DNA of 64,000 bases, taken from Schistocerca nitens. Taxonomy: Eukaryota > Arthropoda > Insecta > Orthoptera > Acrididae. Every line of letters begins with the position of its first letter. Within the stretch, counting starts at the first letter, position 1. Both the position numbers and the translations under genes were made by a program. The stretch is taken from the NCBI RefSeq assembly GCF_023898315.1, contig NC_064614.1, positions 77,264,501-77,328,500 of the forward strand, given 5' to 3'. This document shows, piece after piece, positions 36,510 through 46,615 of the stretch. The notes under the pieces were generated by a model that saw only the letters and a program-made list of their open reading frames with translations, was not told the DNA's origin and did not search any database.

Positions 36510-38028
36510 AAGGATACCTGTCGCCACTAACACCCAAACCTCCAGGTGTCAGACACTCACATTGTTACCAAAAGTTGTATGTCGATAGAGTATCAGCCAC
36601 AACTCCGCTCTAGTTCGTACTAAGTCCTGTCGTCCAGCAGAACGGGCGTAAACGTCAATTAAAAGTTACACCACAACTACGGAGCACAAGATAAGAATAA
36701 CTGTGAGCTTCCGTGGGAAAATTGGTAGAGCGGAAGGTATTCGTACCAAGGATAGTGAGCTAGAATTCCAATAACGACAACTTTATTTTACTTTATTACG
36801 AGTGAAAGTGTTGTATGGGACAACATACTTATGACATATAAAACGGCTGTTTGGAATTTACAGCAATGTGGGTTTGGCAGTCTGTTTTCGCTTCGTTTCT
36901 TTGAAGATAATAAACCTGTAGAGCACATTTGTAGTTTCACAGAATATACAATCAGATCAGAAAAAAAAAACTATTTCATAACACGTGCGGAACTAATAAT
37001 AACAATTATTATAAATGGTAATTAATTGAAAGCCTCAGCTGCCACAGGTGTTGATGATGGGGACAGCTGAAAATGTGTGTCCCGACCGGCACTCGAACCC
37101 TGGATCTCCTGCTTACATGGCAGACGCTTTATCCATCTGAGCCACCCAGGACACAGATGAATAACGCGACTGCTTCTAGAGAAGCTGTACGGTCATCAGT
37201 GATATCTGTTCTTTCGGGAACAGTTACTATCTTCATATATATAAAGGTTACCCGGCCATTGATCTTCGTCCGTGCGAATGCGCACACGTTGCCCGAACTC
37301 TTACGAGAATCGTCACCTTAGTAGGCGCGAGTAATGAGTAGATGGGCAATGTCTATTACGAACATTACGTGTGTAGATTGTGGACAGTTGGGAATGTGGG
37401 TCTCACGGGCAACGTGCAAGGGGAAAGTCGCTGCAGTCGCGCTATTTATCTGTGTCCTCGGTGGCTCAGATGAACAGAGCGTCATCCATGTAAGCAGGAG
37501 ATGAAGGGTTCGAATCCCGGTCGCGGCACACATTTTCAGCTGTCCCCATCAATGTATGCCATCAACACCTGTCGGCAGCTGAGGGTTTCAAATAATTATC
37601 ATTTATTCTAGAGAAGCTGTAAGGTCATCAATGGTGTCTGTTCTTTCGGGAATAGTTACTACTTTCATATAAATTATTAATATTATTATTATATTTACAT
37701 GACAGGGAAATGTTCTCCCATATAACATTCGCACTCGTAAACAGTTAAAAAAACTGTCACAAATGTGGCTTAGACGCGGGCCAACTGCTGTGACGACCAC
37801 AAACTCTACCAATTCACCCACGGGAGATTTTCAAACCGATTACTTTTCGTGTACTCAGTAGTTCTCGTGTAACTTTTAATTACCGCTTACGCTTGTTCTA
37901 TTGCACGACAGCCCACAGAAAGAACTGTGTCGGTGTTTGAGTTGATACTCTAACGTCACACAACGTTTGGTATCGATATGAATGTTTGACATCTGGAGGT
38001 CGGGGTGTTAGTGGACGCCACGTTACTG
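36510..38028. mobile_element. Large fold-back element with tRNA-like modules
   Basis: The outer arms (about 36510-36850 and 37690-38028) are inverted copies of each other. They share CCACTAACACC, AACCTCCAG, AATTAAAAGTTACAC, CCGTGGG and TTACGAGTG-like blocks in the same order. A second, inner pair is 37025-37230 and 37400-37650. Each inner arm contains a tRNA-like segment with a GGATTCGAACCC or GGCACTCGAACCC type T-loop, an anticodon-arm-like CTCCTGCTTACATGG, and GAGCCACC. The whole is a 1.5 kb imperfect palindrome with no ORF. It sits inside the Tc1 relic. It could be a MITE-like element or a tRNA-SINE dimer carried in a fold-back transposon. Confidence 0.72.
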
Positions 38029-38515
38029 AAATGGCGTGAAGATTCCAGACTTGATCGCCGAAGAAGAGGAGTCAGCAGGTGTACATGAACCAGGCGCCTA
38101 CTGCGAAGTCCATATGCAGCAACGTCCGGGCCATTGGCAGCCCGGTGGTTCATCTCCAACAGTTGCACGACTATACGCCCATACAGATCTCTGCAGCACC
38201 ACAATTGCCTCAGCGCCCTTTTTGGATAACGCCACTTTATCTTTCAGGGTGTACTTCAATCACGGCGACAAGCGAACAATTTAGAGACATAGCCGCTTGT
38301 GAAATGCGTCCACCATGACCATTGCGTTTTGTACGTGAGATAAATCGCTCCGTTTCCACATCGCGACAACGACTCCACTGTTGACCGCGTCCGTCCGACA
38401 ATCTTTATTTACCCTCCACTGTTAATGTCGCCATCTGCCGTCTGTGAGTCGTTGTTGTACATTCACGTCGAACATAGGGGGGCGTCACGTTATTGCGACT
38501 CGACCGTATATTACT

Positions 38516-39789
38516 TATTACAACCACACGTCACTTCATGGACTCTCGCAGTGTAGAGACGATCAGTCCCGTTCGTTGTTCGTTGGAGAAACTGTTTTGT
38601 TTTGTACTCACGCGCAAATGGAATTCCTTCCGAAGGAATTGGAGTGTAGTGATGGTTACTAACAAAAGAAAGCCTCACAGAGAGAGGAAGAGGTTCCCCG
38701 TTCTCGGCTGTGCTATTATTACAGCTTTGACGAAAAACCCCTTTTTAAGCAAAGGCCACTCAAGCCGTTGCACACTAACGTTTTTCTTAAGGTGTGTAGA
38801 TCGGATCGCTAGCTTTTAATCTCACTGATGCGGAACATTCAAGTGTTACTGGGAAGTGGTGTCTAAATGTCTGTATCGATAGTCTTTCTATAGACTCTAC
38901 AAACTCTGTGTCCTATAGTGAGGTCATCTACAGACCGACAGACCTTGGAAATGGATGGCCTCTCTCACTCTGTATCTGCTACACAAAGTTAATTTTAGGA
39001 AAAATGTTATTTAGGAAATCGTCGAGCGTAGCTCTTTTTTTGTTGGGTGGCCATATAACAAAATATAACAACTCACATTTTTGCCGTAAATGACAATGCT
39101 CACAAAATCCTGCAGAGAAGTATGTTTTCTTTGTCATTTTATAAATAGAATTTTAAATTAATTTAGAGTGTTTGGTGTGAAATTGCGAGCCAAATGTATT
39201 TGTTCAATGAACCAGGAGCTACATAATTCACAGAAAGCTGATAGGAAAATTCTATCAAAACTTCGGCTGAACACCCGGAAGTACACCATTAACTAAATAT
39301 GCGGAGAAATCCTAGGCGATTAGTCATAAACGGCTATTAGCGAACCCAAATACAAACAATGGTCGGCCGATTGCTTTGACCTGCGACATGGGGCTAAACT
39401 AGTCACTGTTTCAAAGTCAGTTACAAAAGCCTTGCTTCCTATTAGTTTTTATACTTAAACTGGATAAATAACTAGTATGACTTCTGTGAAACATCCCTGA
39501 AAATATTCTCTTCTTTAGTCAAATGTCTGTTCCAGTAACAAGTAATAGCGTGATCTGGCTTCAGTTGACAGTAAATTCAGAAGTAGGAAGGAATTTCATA
39601 GGGCAATGGTTGATATGAGGCAAGCTCACGTGAATGCAAAAATATTCTCAATGTACTCGAACCCTCTGCTACAACATGAAAAGTGCATTCTAACACACAG
39701 AAATAAAATATGTACCACGAAGGAACTATCCGAATGGAATAGAAATCGTTAAATGTGATATAAATGTACAGACAAAAAAATCATAACAA
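38516..39789. other. Noncoding DNA, nothing recognised
   Basis: Short frames only. No repeat boundary could be identified. Confidence 0.35.
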
Positions 39790-42440
39790 TTTAAGTACAA
39801 TTGGGGGATTCATTCATGAGAAAGAGCTTTACAAATTGGGCGTCGGTACATTTCTGGCCCTTATGCAAGCATTTATTTGGCTTAGTATCGATTGACAGAG
39901 TTATTGGAGGTCCTCCTGAGGGATGTTGTTGTTGTTGTGGTCTTCAGTCCAGAGACTGGTTTGATGCAGCTCTCCATGATACTCTGTCCTGTGGAAGCTT
40001 CTTCATCTCCCAATAACTACAGCAACCTACATCCTTCTGAATCTGTTTAGTGTATTCACCTCTTGATCTTCCTCTACGATTTTTACCCTCAACACTGCCC
40101 TCCACTACTAAATTGGTGATCCCTTGATGCCTCAGAATATGCCCTGCCAACCGATTCCTTCTTCTAGTCAAGTTTTGCCACAAATTTCTCTTTCCTCCAA
40201 TTCTATTTAATACCTCATCATTACCTGAGTGATCTACCCATCCAATCTTCAGGATTCTTCTGTAGCACCACATTTCGAAAGCTTCTATTCTCTTCTTGTC
40301 TAAACTATTTATCGTCCATGTTTCACTTCCATACATGACTACACTCCATACAAATATTTTCAGAAACGACTTCCTGACACTTAAATCTGTACTCGATGTT
40401 AACAAATTTGTCTTCTTCAGAAACGCTTTCCTTGCATTGACAGTTTACATTTTGTATCCTCTCTACTTCGACCATCAACTATCATTTTGCTCCCCAAATA
40501 GCAAAAGTCAGTTACTACTTTAAGCGTCTCATTTCCTAATCTAATTCGCGCAGCATCGCCCGATTTAAATTGACTACATTCCACTATTCTCGTTTTCCTT
40601 TTGTTGACGTTCTTCTTATATCCTCCTTTAAAGACTCTGTCCATTCCGTTCAACTGCTCTTCTAGGTCCTTTGCTGTCTCTGACAGAATTACAATGTCAT
40701 GGCGAACCTCAAAGTTTTTATTTCTTCTCCATGGATTTTAATTCCTACTCCGAAATTTTATTTTGTTTCCTTTACTGCTTGCTCAATATACAGATTGAAT
40801 AACATGGGGGAGAGGCTACAACTCTGTCTCACTCCCTTCCCAACCACTGCTTCCCTTTCATGCCCTTCGACTCTTATAACTGCCATCTGGTTTCTGTACA
40901 AATTGTAAATAGACTTCCGCTCCCTGTATTTTACCCCTGCCACATTCAGAATTTGAAAGAGAGTATTCCAGTGAACATTGTCAAAACTTTCTCTAAGTCT
41001 ACAAATGCTAGAAAGGTAGGTTTGCCTATCCTTAATCCACTTTCTAAGATATGTCGTAGGGTCAGTTTTGCCTCACGTGTTCCAACATTTCTACGGAATC
41101 CAAACTGATCTTCCCCGAGGTCGGCTTCTACCAGTTTTTCCATTCGTCTGTAAAGAATTCGCGTTATTATTTTGCAGCCGTGGCTGATTAAACTGATAGT
41201 TCGGTAATTTTCACATTTGTCAGTAACTGCTTTCGTTGGGATTTGAATTATTATATTCTTCTAGAAGTCTGAGGGTATTTCGCCTGTCTCATACATATTA
41301 GATGGTAGAGTTTTGTTAGGCCTGGCTCTCCCAAGGCTCTCAGGAGCTCTAATGGAATGTTGTCTACTCCCGAGGCCTTGTTTCGATTTAGGTCTTTCAC
41401 TGCTCTGTCAAACTCTTCACGCAGTATCATATCTTCTATTTAATATTCATCTATATTCTCTTCTAAATAGAATATTGTCCTCACGAACTTCGCCCTTGTG
41501 TAGACCCTCTATATACTCCTTCCACCGTTCTGCTTTCCCTTCTTTGCTTAGAACTGGGTTTCCATCTGAGCTCTTAATATTCATGCAAGTGGTTCTCCTT
41601 TCCCCAAAGGTCTCTTTAATTTTCCTGTAGGCAGTATCTATCTTACCCCTAGTGAGATAAGCCTCTACATTCTTACATTTGTCCTCTATCCGTCCCTGCT
41701 TAGCCATTTTACACTTTCTGTCTATCTCATTTTTGAGACGTTTGTATTCCTTTTTGCCTGCTTCATTTGCTGCATTTTTATATTTTCTCCTTTCATGAAT
41801 TAAATTCAGTATCTCTTCTGTTACCCAAGGATTTCTATTAGCCCTCGTCTTTTTACCTACTTGATCCTTTTCTCCCTTCACTATTTCGTCTCTCAAAGCT
41901 ACCCATTCTTCATTTACTGTATTTCTTTCCCTCATTCTTGTCAATCGTACCCTAATGCTCTTTTTGAAACTCTCTACAACCTCTGGTTCTTTCAGTTTAT
42001 CCAGGTCCCATCTTCTCAAATTCCCTGAGGGATATCATACCAAATCCTCTCCAACTGGCGTGTCGGATCCTCAAAATCCCGAGGTGGTTGTACGACTCTG
42101 CCCGTAGTGCTCTAAACTTTCACAGTTGAGGAGAGATCCGGCGACCTTGCTGGTCAAGGTAGGGTTTGGCAAACACGAAGATAGGCAGCAGTAACTCTGG
42201 CAGTGTGTCACCACCTAGTTTCCATGCTTAAATGTAAGCCGAGTATGGCTTGGCACCAAGAGTGCCGTGCATGATAGGCAAACAGGTCCTGCTTTGAAAT
42301 GAAATGTCCTGGTTGTCGTGCTGTATGGCGGTGATAGTCAGATTCGTATCCCACTGCTGCCCGGAGCGCGTCGACACAAGTCTTCATTTGCCATGAGGGC
42401 TCAGTTCGATGCAGGACTCATCACTGAAGAGAATTCCACT
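39790..42440 (-). mobile_element. Tc1-like element (minus) interrupted by a LINE
   Basis: The C-terminus of a Tc1 transposase reads leftward in two pieces. Part one (42034-42440) holds LFSDES, HTARVTAAYLRV, PARSPDLS and RDFEDPTRQLERIWYDIPQ. Part two (about 39800-39914) continues it with EDLQ, INACIRAR. Between them is a LINE bounded by the perfect 10 bp duplication CCTGAGGGAT (39915-39924 and 42024-42033). Several stops show it was already decaying. Confidence 0.78.
39915..42033 (-). mobile_element. RTE-like LINE copy with 10 bp target duplication
   Basis: The LINE body 39925-42023 is inverted, with its CAA tail at 39925-39940 (TGTTGTTGTTGTGG on plus). Minus-strand pieces give the C-terminal MYGSETWTINSLDKKRIEAF region (39944-40405), reverse-transcriptase parts (40417-41143, including QFGFRRNVGTREAKLTL), and a linker of 190 codons (41447-42019) with NRNPWVTEEILNLIHERR. 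The endonuclease is missing because the copy is 5'-truncated. Frameshifts separate the pieces. Confidence 0.92.
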
Positions 42441-42562
42441 TCAATAAACGAGGTTCCAAGTCGAAGAGGCCCCAGAGAGCGGTGGGATCCCAGCCCGACT
42501 TGCGTCAGCCATTCAGCCCGACAACGAGGAGTGATGATCTGGGGTTCCTTTTCCCTTCATGG

Positions 42563-43510
42563 CCGGTCTCCACAGTGGAACTCCTTTGGAAAGTGTACAT
42601 GTGAAGAAGGTAGACACAAAACTGAACTACACAATGCGCTGTCTTACTGGTTCCATCAAATCAACCCAATGCCATTGGTTACCTGTATTGAGTCACATCC
42701 CTCCACCTCACTTAAGGCGGAAACAAGTTCTACTGAGGGAGGCCAAGAAAATGTCTGCATCACCCTCTCCATCACTGCACCAGCAATTATGTCATTCGCC
42801 ACAGCAACGACTGCGATCAAGAAGACCAGCAAGTGTTACTGCAGGACAACTCATAGCGGCTGGTTTTGATCTAAATGATAACGGGAAGCATGAATGGTCA
42901 ACAAAAACATTCGAACAAAAGCGCATCACCTTGATCCCACAAAGAAGCCAAAAGGTTTTGACCTACCGAGGAATCCGCATATCGTGGTCGTGCGGTAGAG
43001 TTCTCGCTTCCCACGCCCGGGTTCCCGGGTTCGATTCCCGGCGGGGTCAGGGATTTTCTCTGCCTCGTGATGACTGGGTGTTGTGTGTTGTCCTTAGGTT
43101 AGTTAGGTTTAAGTACTTCTAAGTTCTAGGGGACTGATGACCATAGATGTTAAGTCCCATAGTGCTCAGAGCCATTTGAACCATTTTGAACCTACCGAGG
43201 AACCTTTGGTGCCGCTTCAATAGGTTAAGGACTTGACATGGATGTTGTACCTACTTCAGGTACAAAGGTAGCTGGATCAGTTCACCAATGTGTGAACGTA
43301 ATCAAGAAGAGCAGACAATCGAAAATCTAGTCCACCACTGTCCACTTCATTCATACCCTGGAATTCCCAACGACTTGTTCACTCTCACACCCAGCTTAAG
43401 TAATTGGTTGAAAAACACGGACTCTAAGGTTTAATCTTGTCTTATATCATATGTGTATTGTATAAAATAACTTGTCTTATATCAACTATATATTGTATAA
43501 AATCACCGTA
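42563..43510 (+). mobile_element. LINE C-terminal fragment (jockey/R1-like) with SINE inside
   Basis: Reading frames on the plus strand contain KKVDTKLNYTMRCLTGSIKS, QWLPVLSHIPPPHLRRK-like text and RLRSRRPASVTAGQL. After the SINE they continue with NLWCRFNRLRTWHG, ENLVHHCPLHSYPG and LSNWLKN. This is the post-reverse-transcriptase region of jockey-type LINE ORF2 proteins, ending in the conserved NECP/YPG block. It is 5'-truncated and lies between two pieces of a Tc1 transposase. Confidence 0.72.
42961..43202 (+). mobile_element. SINE with glycine-tRNA-like head, 13 bp duplication
   Basis: The body 42974-43189 has a head reading GCATATCGTGGTCGTGCGGTAGAGTTCTCGCTTCCCACGCCCGGGT and GGTTCGATTCCCGG, which looks like a tRNA-Gly. 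It continues with the same shared body (GTCCTTAGGTTAGTTAGG, GGGACTGATGACC, GAGCCATTTGAACC). The perfect duplication ACCTACCGAGGAA lies at 42961-42973 and 43190-43202. Head and body belong to different lineages from those at 2587 or 52963. Confidence 0.95.
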
Positions 43511-43767
43511 CGACTAAATGAACGGTACGCCGACGATATTATGCTCCATCCTGCTGCCCTTCATGACAAGCTATCCAGAGCTTACATTTCAGCAAGATAA
43601 CGCCCGCCCGCACACGGCCAGAGTTTCTACTGCTTGTCTTCGAGTTTGTCAAAACCTCCTTGGCCACCAAAGTCGGCGTGTCTCTCCGAAACTGAGCATG
43701 CTCGGAGCATTATAGGCAGGGTCCTCCAAACATCGCGGGATTTTGACGACCTGACAGATAGTTGGAG

Positions 43768-43978
43768 AGAATCTGGTTCAAAAATGGCTCTAAGCACTAT
43801 GGGACTTAACATCTGAGGTCATCAGTCCCATAGACTTAGAACTACTTAAACCTAACTAACCTAAGGACATCACACACATCCATGCCCGAGGCAGGATTCG
43901 AATCTGCGACCGTAGCAGCAGGGAGTTCCGGACTGAAGGGCGTAGAACCGCTCGGCCACGACGGCCCGCAGAATTTTG
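43768..43978 (-). mobile_element. SINE (minus) in the Tc1 element
   Basis: The body 43777-43969 reads, on minus, from the GCCGTCGTGGCCGAGCGG head through B box GATTCGAATCC-like text to GAGCCATTTTTGAACC. An imperfect duplication AGAATCTGG/AGAATTTTG flanks it. The Tc1 transposase frame continues across after removal of the SINE. Confidence 0.85.
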
Positions 43979-44080
43979 TACGATATCCCGCAACAGGACA
44001 TCCAACAACCGTATCAGTCAATAGTAAGCCGAAGGGCTGCTGGCGTAAGGGCCAGAGGTAGAACAACGCATTATTGACTT

Positions 44081-44544
44081 GTGAAGCACTTTCTCTTCTC
44101 AGTTTTTCAGAAACTGTAGTCATTTGTGCATCTGTACACGTGCGTCACATCTACCGATATCCGTGCCATTAGGCTAATTACTTCGTAGTGCGTATTTTAT
44201 TTTGTATTAGTGTGTATACTTGACCCTCTCCTCTAGGGAGAACGCACGCGGTGGGTATGTTAGTCCTACATTCTAAATTCTAACAATGGAACATGGATCG
44301 CAACAGTCACTTCGAACTTACTTAGGATTAACAGGATTTTTCTGATTACTCCGCACCACAACCATACCTTACACTAACTGTAAAATGTGTAAAGGAAGTT
44401 AAACATTTCCTGCGAACGGCAGCGTGTCTGAATGACGATTATGCTGAAGACAGAACGTATTTAGCAATTTGCACTCGCATCAGCTATCGCTTTAAATCAT
44501 AATAAGTGACGGCATCGGAACAACTCATAAGAAACGTGGTAAGG
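44081..44544. other. Noncoding DNA
   Basis: Possible remains of the Tc1 right end; no repeat boundary could be fixed. Confidence 0.3.
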
Positions 44545-44546
44545 TA

Positions 44547-44714
44547 CAGGGTGTTTCAAAAATGACCGGTATATTTGAAACGGCAATAAAAACTAAACGA
44601 GCAACGATAGAAATACGCCATTTGTTGCAATATGCTTGGGACAACAGTACATTTTCAGGCGGACAAACTTTCGAAATTACAGTAGTTACAATTTTCAACA
44701 ACAGATGGCGCTGC
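44547..44714 (+). repeat. Left terminal inverted repeat of the mariner element
   Basis: 168 bp from CAGGGTGTTTC to GATGGCGCTGC. Nine mismatches separate it from the right copy. Confidence 0.93.
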
Positions 44715-44827
44715 AAGTGATGTGAAAGATATAGAAGACAACGCAGTCTGTGGGTGCGCCATTCTGTACGTCGTCTTTCTGCTGTAAGCGTGTGCTGTTC
44801 ACAACGTGCAAGTGTGCTGTGGACAAC

Positions 44828-45913
44828 ATGGTTTATTCCTTAGAACAGAGGATTTTTCTGGTGTTTGAATTCCACCGCCTAGAACACAGTGTTGTTGCAA
44901 CAAGACGAAGTTTTCAACGGAGGTTTAATGTAACCAAAGGACCGAAAAGCGATACAATAAAGGATCTGTTTGAAAAATTTCAACGGACTGGGAACGTGAC
45001 GGATGAACGTGCTGGAAAGGTAGGGCGACCGCGTACGGCAACCACAGAGGGCAACGCGCAGCTAGTGCAGCAGGTGATCCAACAGCGGCCTCGGGTTTCC
45101 GTTCGCCGTGTTGCAGCTGCGGTCCAAATGACGCCAACGTCCACGTATCGTCTCATGCGCCAGAGTTTACACCTCTATCCATACAAAATTCAAACGCGGC
45201 AACCCCTCAGCGCCGCTACCATTGCTGAACGAGAGACATTCGCTAACGATATAGTGCACAGGATTGATGACGGCGATATGCATGTGGGCAGCATTTGGTT
45301 TACTGACGAAGCTTATTTTTACCTGGACGGCTTCGTCAATAAACAAAACTGGCGCATATGGGGAACCGAAAAGCCCCATGTTGCAGTCCCATCGTCCCTG
45401 CATCCTCAAAAAGTACTGGTCTGGGCCGCCATTTCTTCCAAAGGAATCATTGGCCCATTTTTCAGATCCGAAACGATTACTGCATCATGCTATCTGGACA
45501 TTCTTCGTGAATTTGTGGCGCTACAAACTGCCTTAGACGACACTGCGAACACCTCGTGGTTTATGCAAGATGGTGCCCGGCCACATCGCACGGCCAACGT
45601 CTTTAATTTCCTGAATGAATATTTCGATGATCGTGTGATTGCTTTGGGCTATCCGAAATATACAGGAGGCGGCGTGGATTGGCCTCCCTATTCGACAGAC
45701 ATGACCCCCTGTGACTTCTTTCTGTGGGGACACTTGAAAGACCAGGTGTACCGCCAGAATCCAGAAACAATTGAACAGCTGAAGCAGTACATCTCATCTG
45801 CATGTGAAGCCATTCCGCCAGACACGTTGTCAAAGGTTTCGGGTAATTTCATTCAGAGACTACGCCATATTATTGCTACGCATGGTGGATATGTGGAAAA
45901 TATCGTACTATAG
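44828..45913 (+). CDS. Mariner-superfamily transposase, 361 aa, intact
   Basis: The enzyme would bind the inverted repeats and cut and rejoin DNA at TA. The first ATG in frame is at 44828 (MVYSLEQR). The open frame extends 26 codons upstream only from a GTG, which eukaryotes do not use. Residues 1-55 and 66-110 look like two helix-turn-helix units (DUF4817-like, with GRPR at 66-69). The catalytic core has WFTDE (D160), MQDGARPH (D248) and TPCDFFLWG (D296). Asp to Asp spacing is 87 then 47 residues. Canonical mariner has 34 between the second and third Asp, and the extra residues include KYTGGG at 277-282. If D291 were the third Asp, the gap would be 42. There is no stop or frameshift, and the frame ends at TAG. 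I infer an active or recently active protein. Confidence 0.9.
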   Translation: MVYSLEQRIFLVFEFHRLEHSVVATRRSFQRRFNVTKGPKSDTIKDLFEKFQRTGNVTDERAGKVGRPRTATTEGNAQLVQQVIQQRPRVSVRRVAAAVQMTPTSTYRLMRQSLHLYPYKIQTRQPLSAATIAERETFANDIVHRIDDGDMHVGSIWFTDEAYFYLDGFVNKQNWRIWGTEKPHVAVPSSLHPQKVLVWAAISSKGIIGPFFRSETITASCYLDILREFVALQTALDDTANTSWFMQDGARPHRTANVFNFLNEYFDDRVIALGYPKYTGGGVDWPPYSTDMTPCDFFLWGHLKDQVYRQNPETIEQLKQYISSACEAIPPDTLSKVSGNFIQRLRHIIATHGGYVENIVL

Positions 45914-45926
45914 AGTTTCCCAGACC

Positions 45927-46094
45927 GCAGCGCCATCTGTTGTTGACAATTGTAACTACTGTAATTTCGAAAGTTTGTCTGCCCGAAAATGTACTGTTGT
46001 CCCAAGCATATTGCAACAAACGGTGTATTTCTATCGCTGCTCGTTTAGTTTTTATTACCGTCTCAAAAATACCGGTCATTTTTGAAACACCCTG
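45927..46094 (-). repeat. Right terminal inverted repeat of the mariner element
   Basis: Reads GCAGCGCCATC to ACACCCTG on plus; partner of 44547-44714. Confidence 0.93.
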
Positions 46095-46139
46095 TATGAA
46101 TTACTTCTGTGTAAAGAAATGAGCAACTTTGGATAATTA

Positions 46140-46615
46140 TTCATCACACAGATTATAGAAGAAAAATAAGAAACCAATGAAGAGGTGCTGAGAAGAGTAC
46201 AGGACACCAGAACTCTGTGAGACACGATCAAAGGCGAAGAGACAAACTCATAGAACCCATTTTGAGAGACAATAATATCTACAATGAAATTTTTGTTCTT
46301 TAGCGGAGTGCGCACTGATATGAAACTTCCTGGCAGATTAAAACTGTGTGCCAGAACAAGACTCGAACTCGGGACCTTCGTATTTCGCGGGCAAGTGCTC
46401 TCGTCCGGCAAAGGCGAAGGTTTCGAATTTGGGTGTCGGTCCGGCAAACAGGTTTAATCTGCCAGGAAGTTTCACAATAACATCATTCGACGACCAAGGA
46501 CGTCATGCATGCAGCAGATTACTCATGATGTGGGATGAATTACATACGCGGAAATGAAGAGGAAGGCAGACAGAAGAGGGGAATGGCGAAATGCTGCAAA
46601 CGAAACTCAGGTTGA
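46140..46615 (+). pseudogene. LINE C-terminal fragment split by a fold-back element
   Basis: At 46150-46290 one frame reads TNEEVLRRVQDTRTL. After the insert at 46303-46474 the frame reads RRPRTSCMQQITHDVG, then AEMKRKADRRGEWRNAANET and a stop near 46620. Together these match the end of an RTE-like LINE ORF of a different family from the 7318 one. Each side contains stops. Confidence 0.6.
46303..46474. mobile_element. Short fold-back element with tRNA-like sequence
   Basis: The ends are TGAAACTTCCTGGCAGATTAAA and its complement (CTGCCAGGAAGTTTCA). Just inside the left end lies GACTCGAACTCGGGACC, a tRNA T-arm in reverse, and the right half has a partial complement. I recognise this as a shortened copy of a repeat that often carries two tRNA-like segments in inverted order. 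It interrupts a LINE fragment. Another shortened copy is at 57308-57422. Confidence 0.7.

Larger units (their letters stand above)
35940..38515 (-). mobile_element. Tc1-like element relic with a fold-back insertion
   Basis: The left end has TTAATGTGACCACCTGTC (35954) and the right end, inverted, resembles it (GGCGTCACGTTATTGCGACT at 38487). The transposase C-terminal part faces left at 35968-36500. DNA between about 36510 and 38028 is a separate inverted-repeat element. The N-terminal half would then fall at 38030-38480, which is degenerate. The pairing of the two ends is my inference from matching terminal sequence. Confidence 0.6.
42440..44080 (+). mobile_element. Tc1-like element (plus) with LINE and SINE insertions
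   Basis: The transposase runs rightward in three pieces. The first, 42440-42562, has RGVMIWGSFSLHGRSP. The second, 43516-43768, has TFQQDNARPHTARVS (second catalytic Asp) and RDFDDLTDSWRESG. The third, 43970-44072, has RILYDIPQQDIQQP and RARGRTTHY followed by a stop. A jockey-type LINE tail fills the first gap and a SINE the second. It stands head to head with the minus-strand Tc1 at 39790-42440. Confidence 0.75.
44545..46096 (+). mobile_element. Intact mariner-superfamily transposon with 168 bp inverted repeats
   Basis: The element 44547-46094 is flanked by TA on both sides (44545-44546 and 46095-46096). Each end starts CAGGGTGTTTCAAAAATGACCGG and carries a 168 bp inverted repeat (44547-44714 and 45927-46094) that matches at about 159 of 168 positions. 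The interior has one ORF with no stop or frameshift. Structure, ends and coding capacity are all complete, so it could have moved recently. Confidence 0.93.

Noticed and set aside
44750..44827. N-terminal extension of the mariner transposase frame
   Set aside because: It starts from GTG, which is not a normal eukaryotic start; the first ATG is at 44828.
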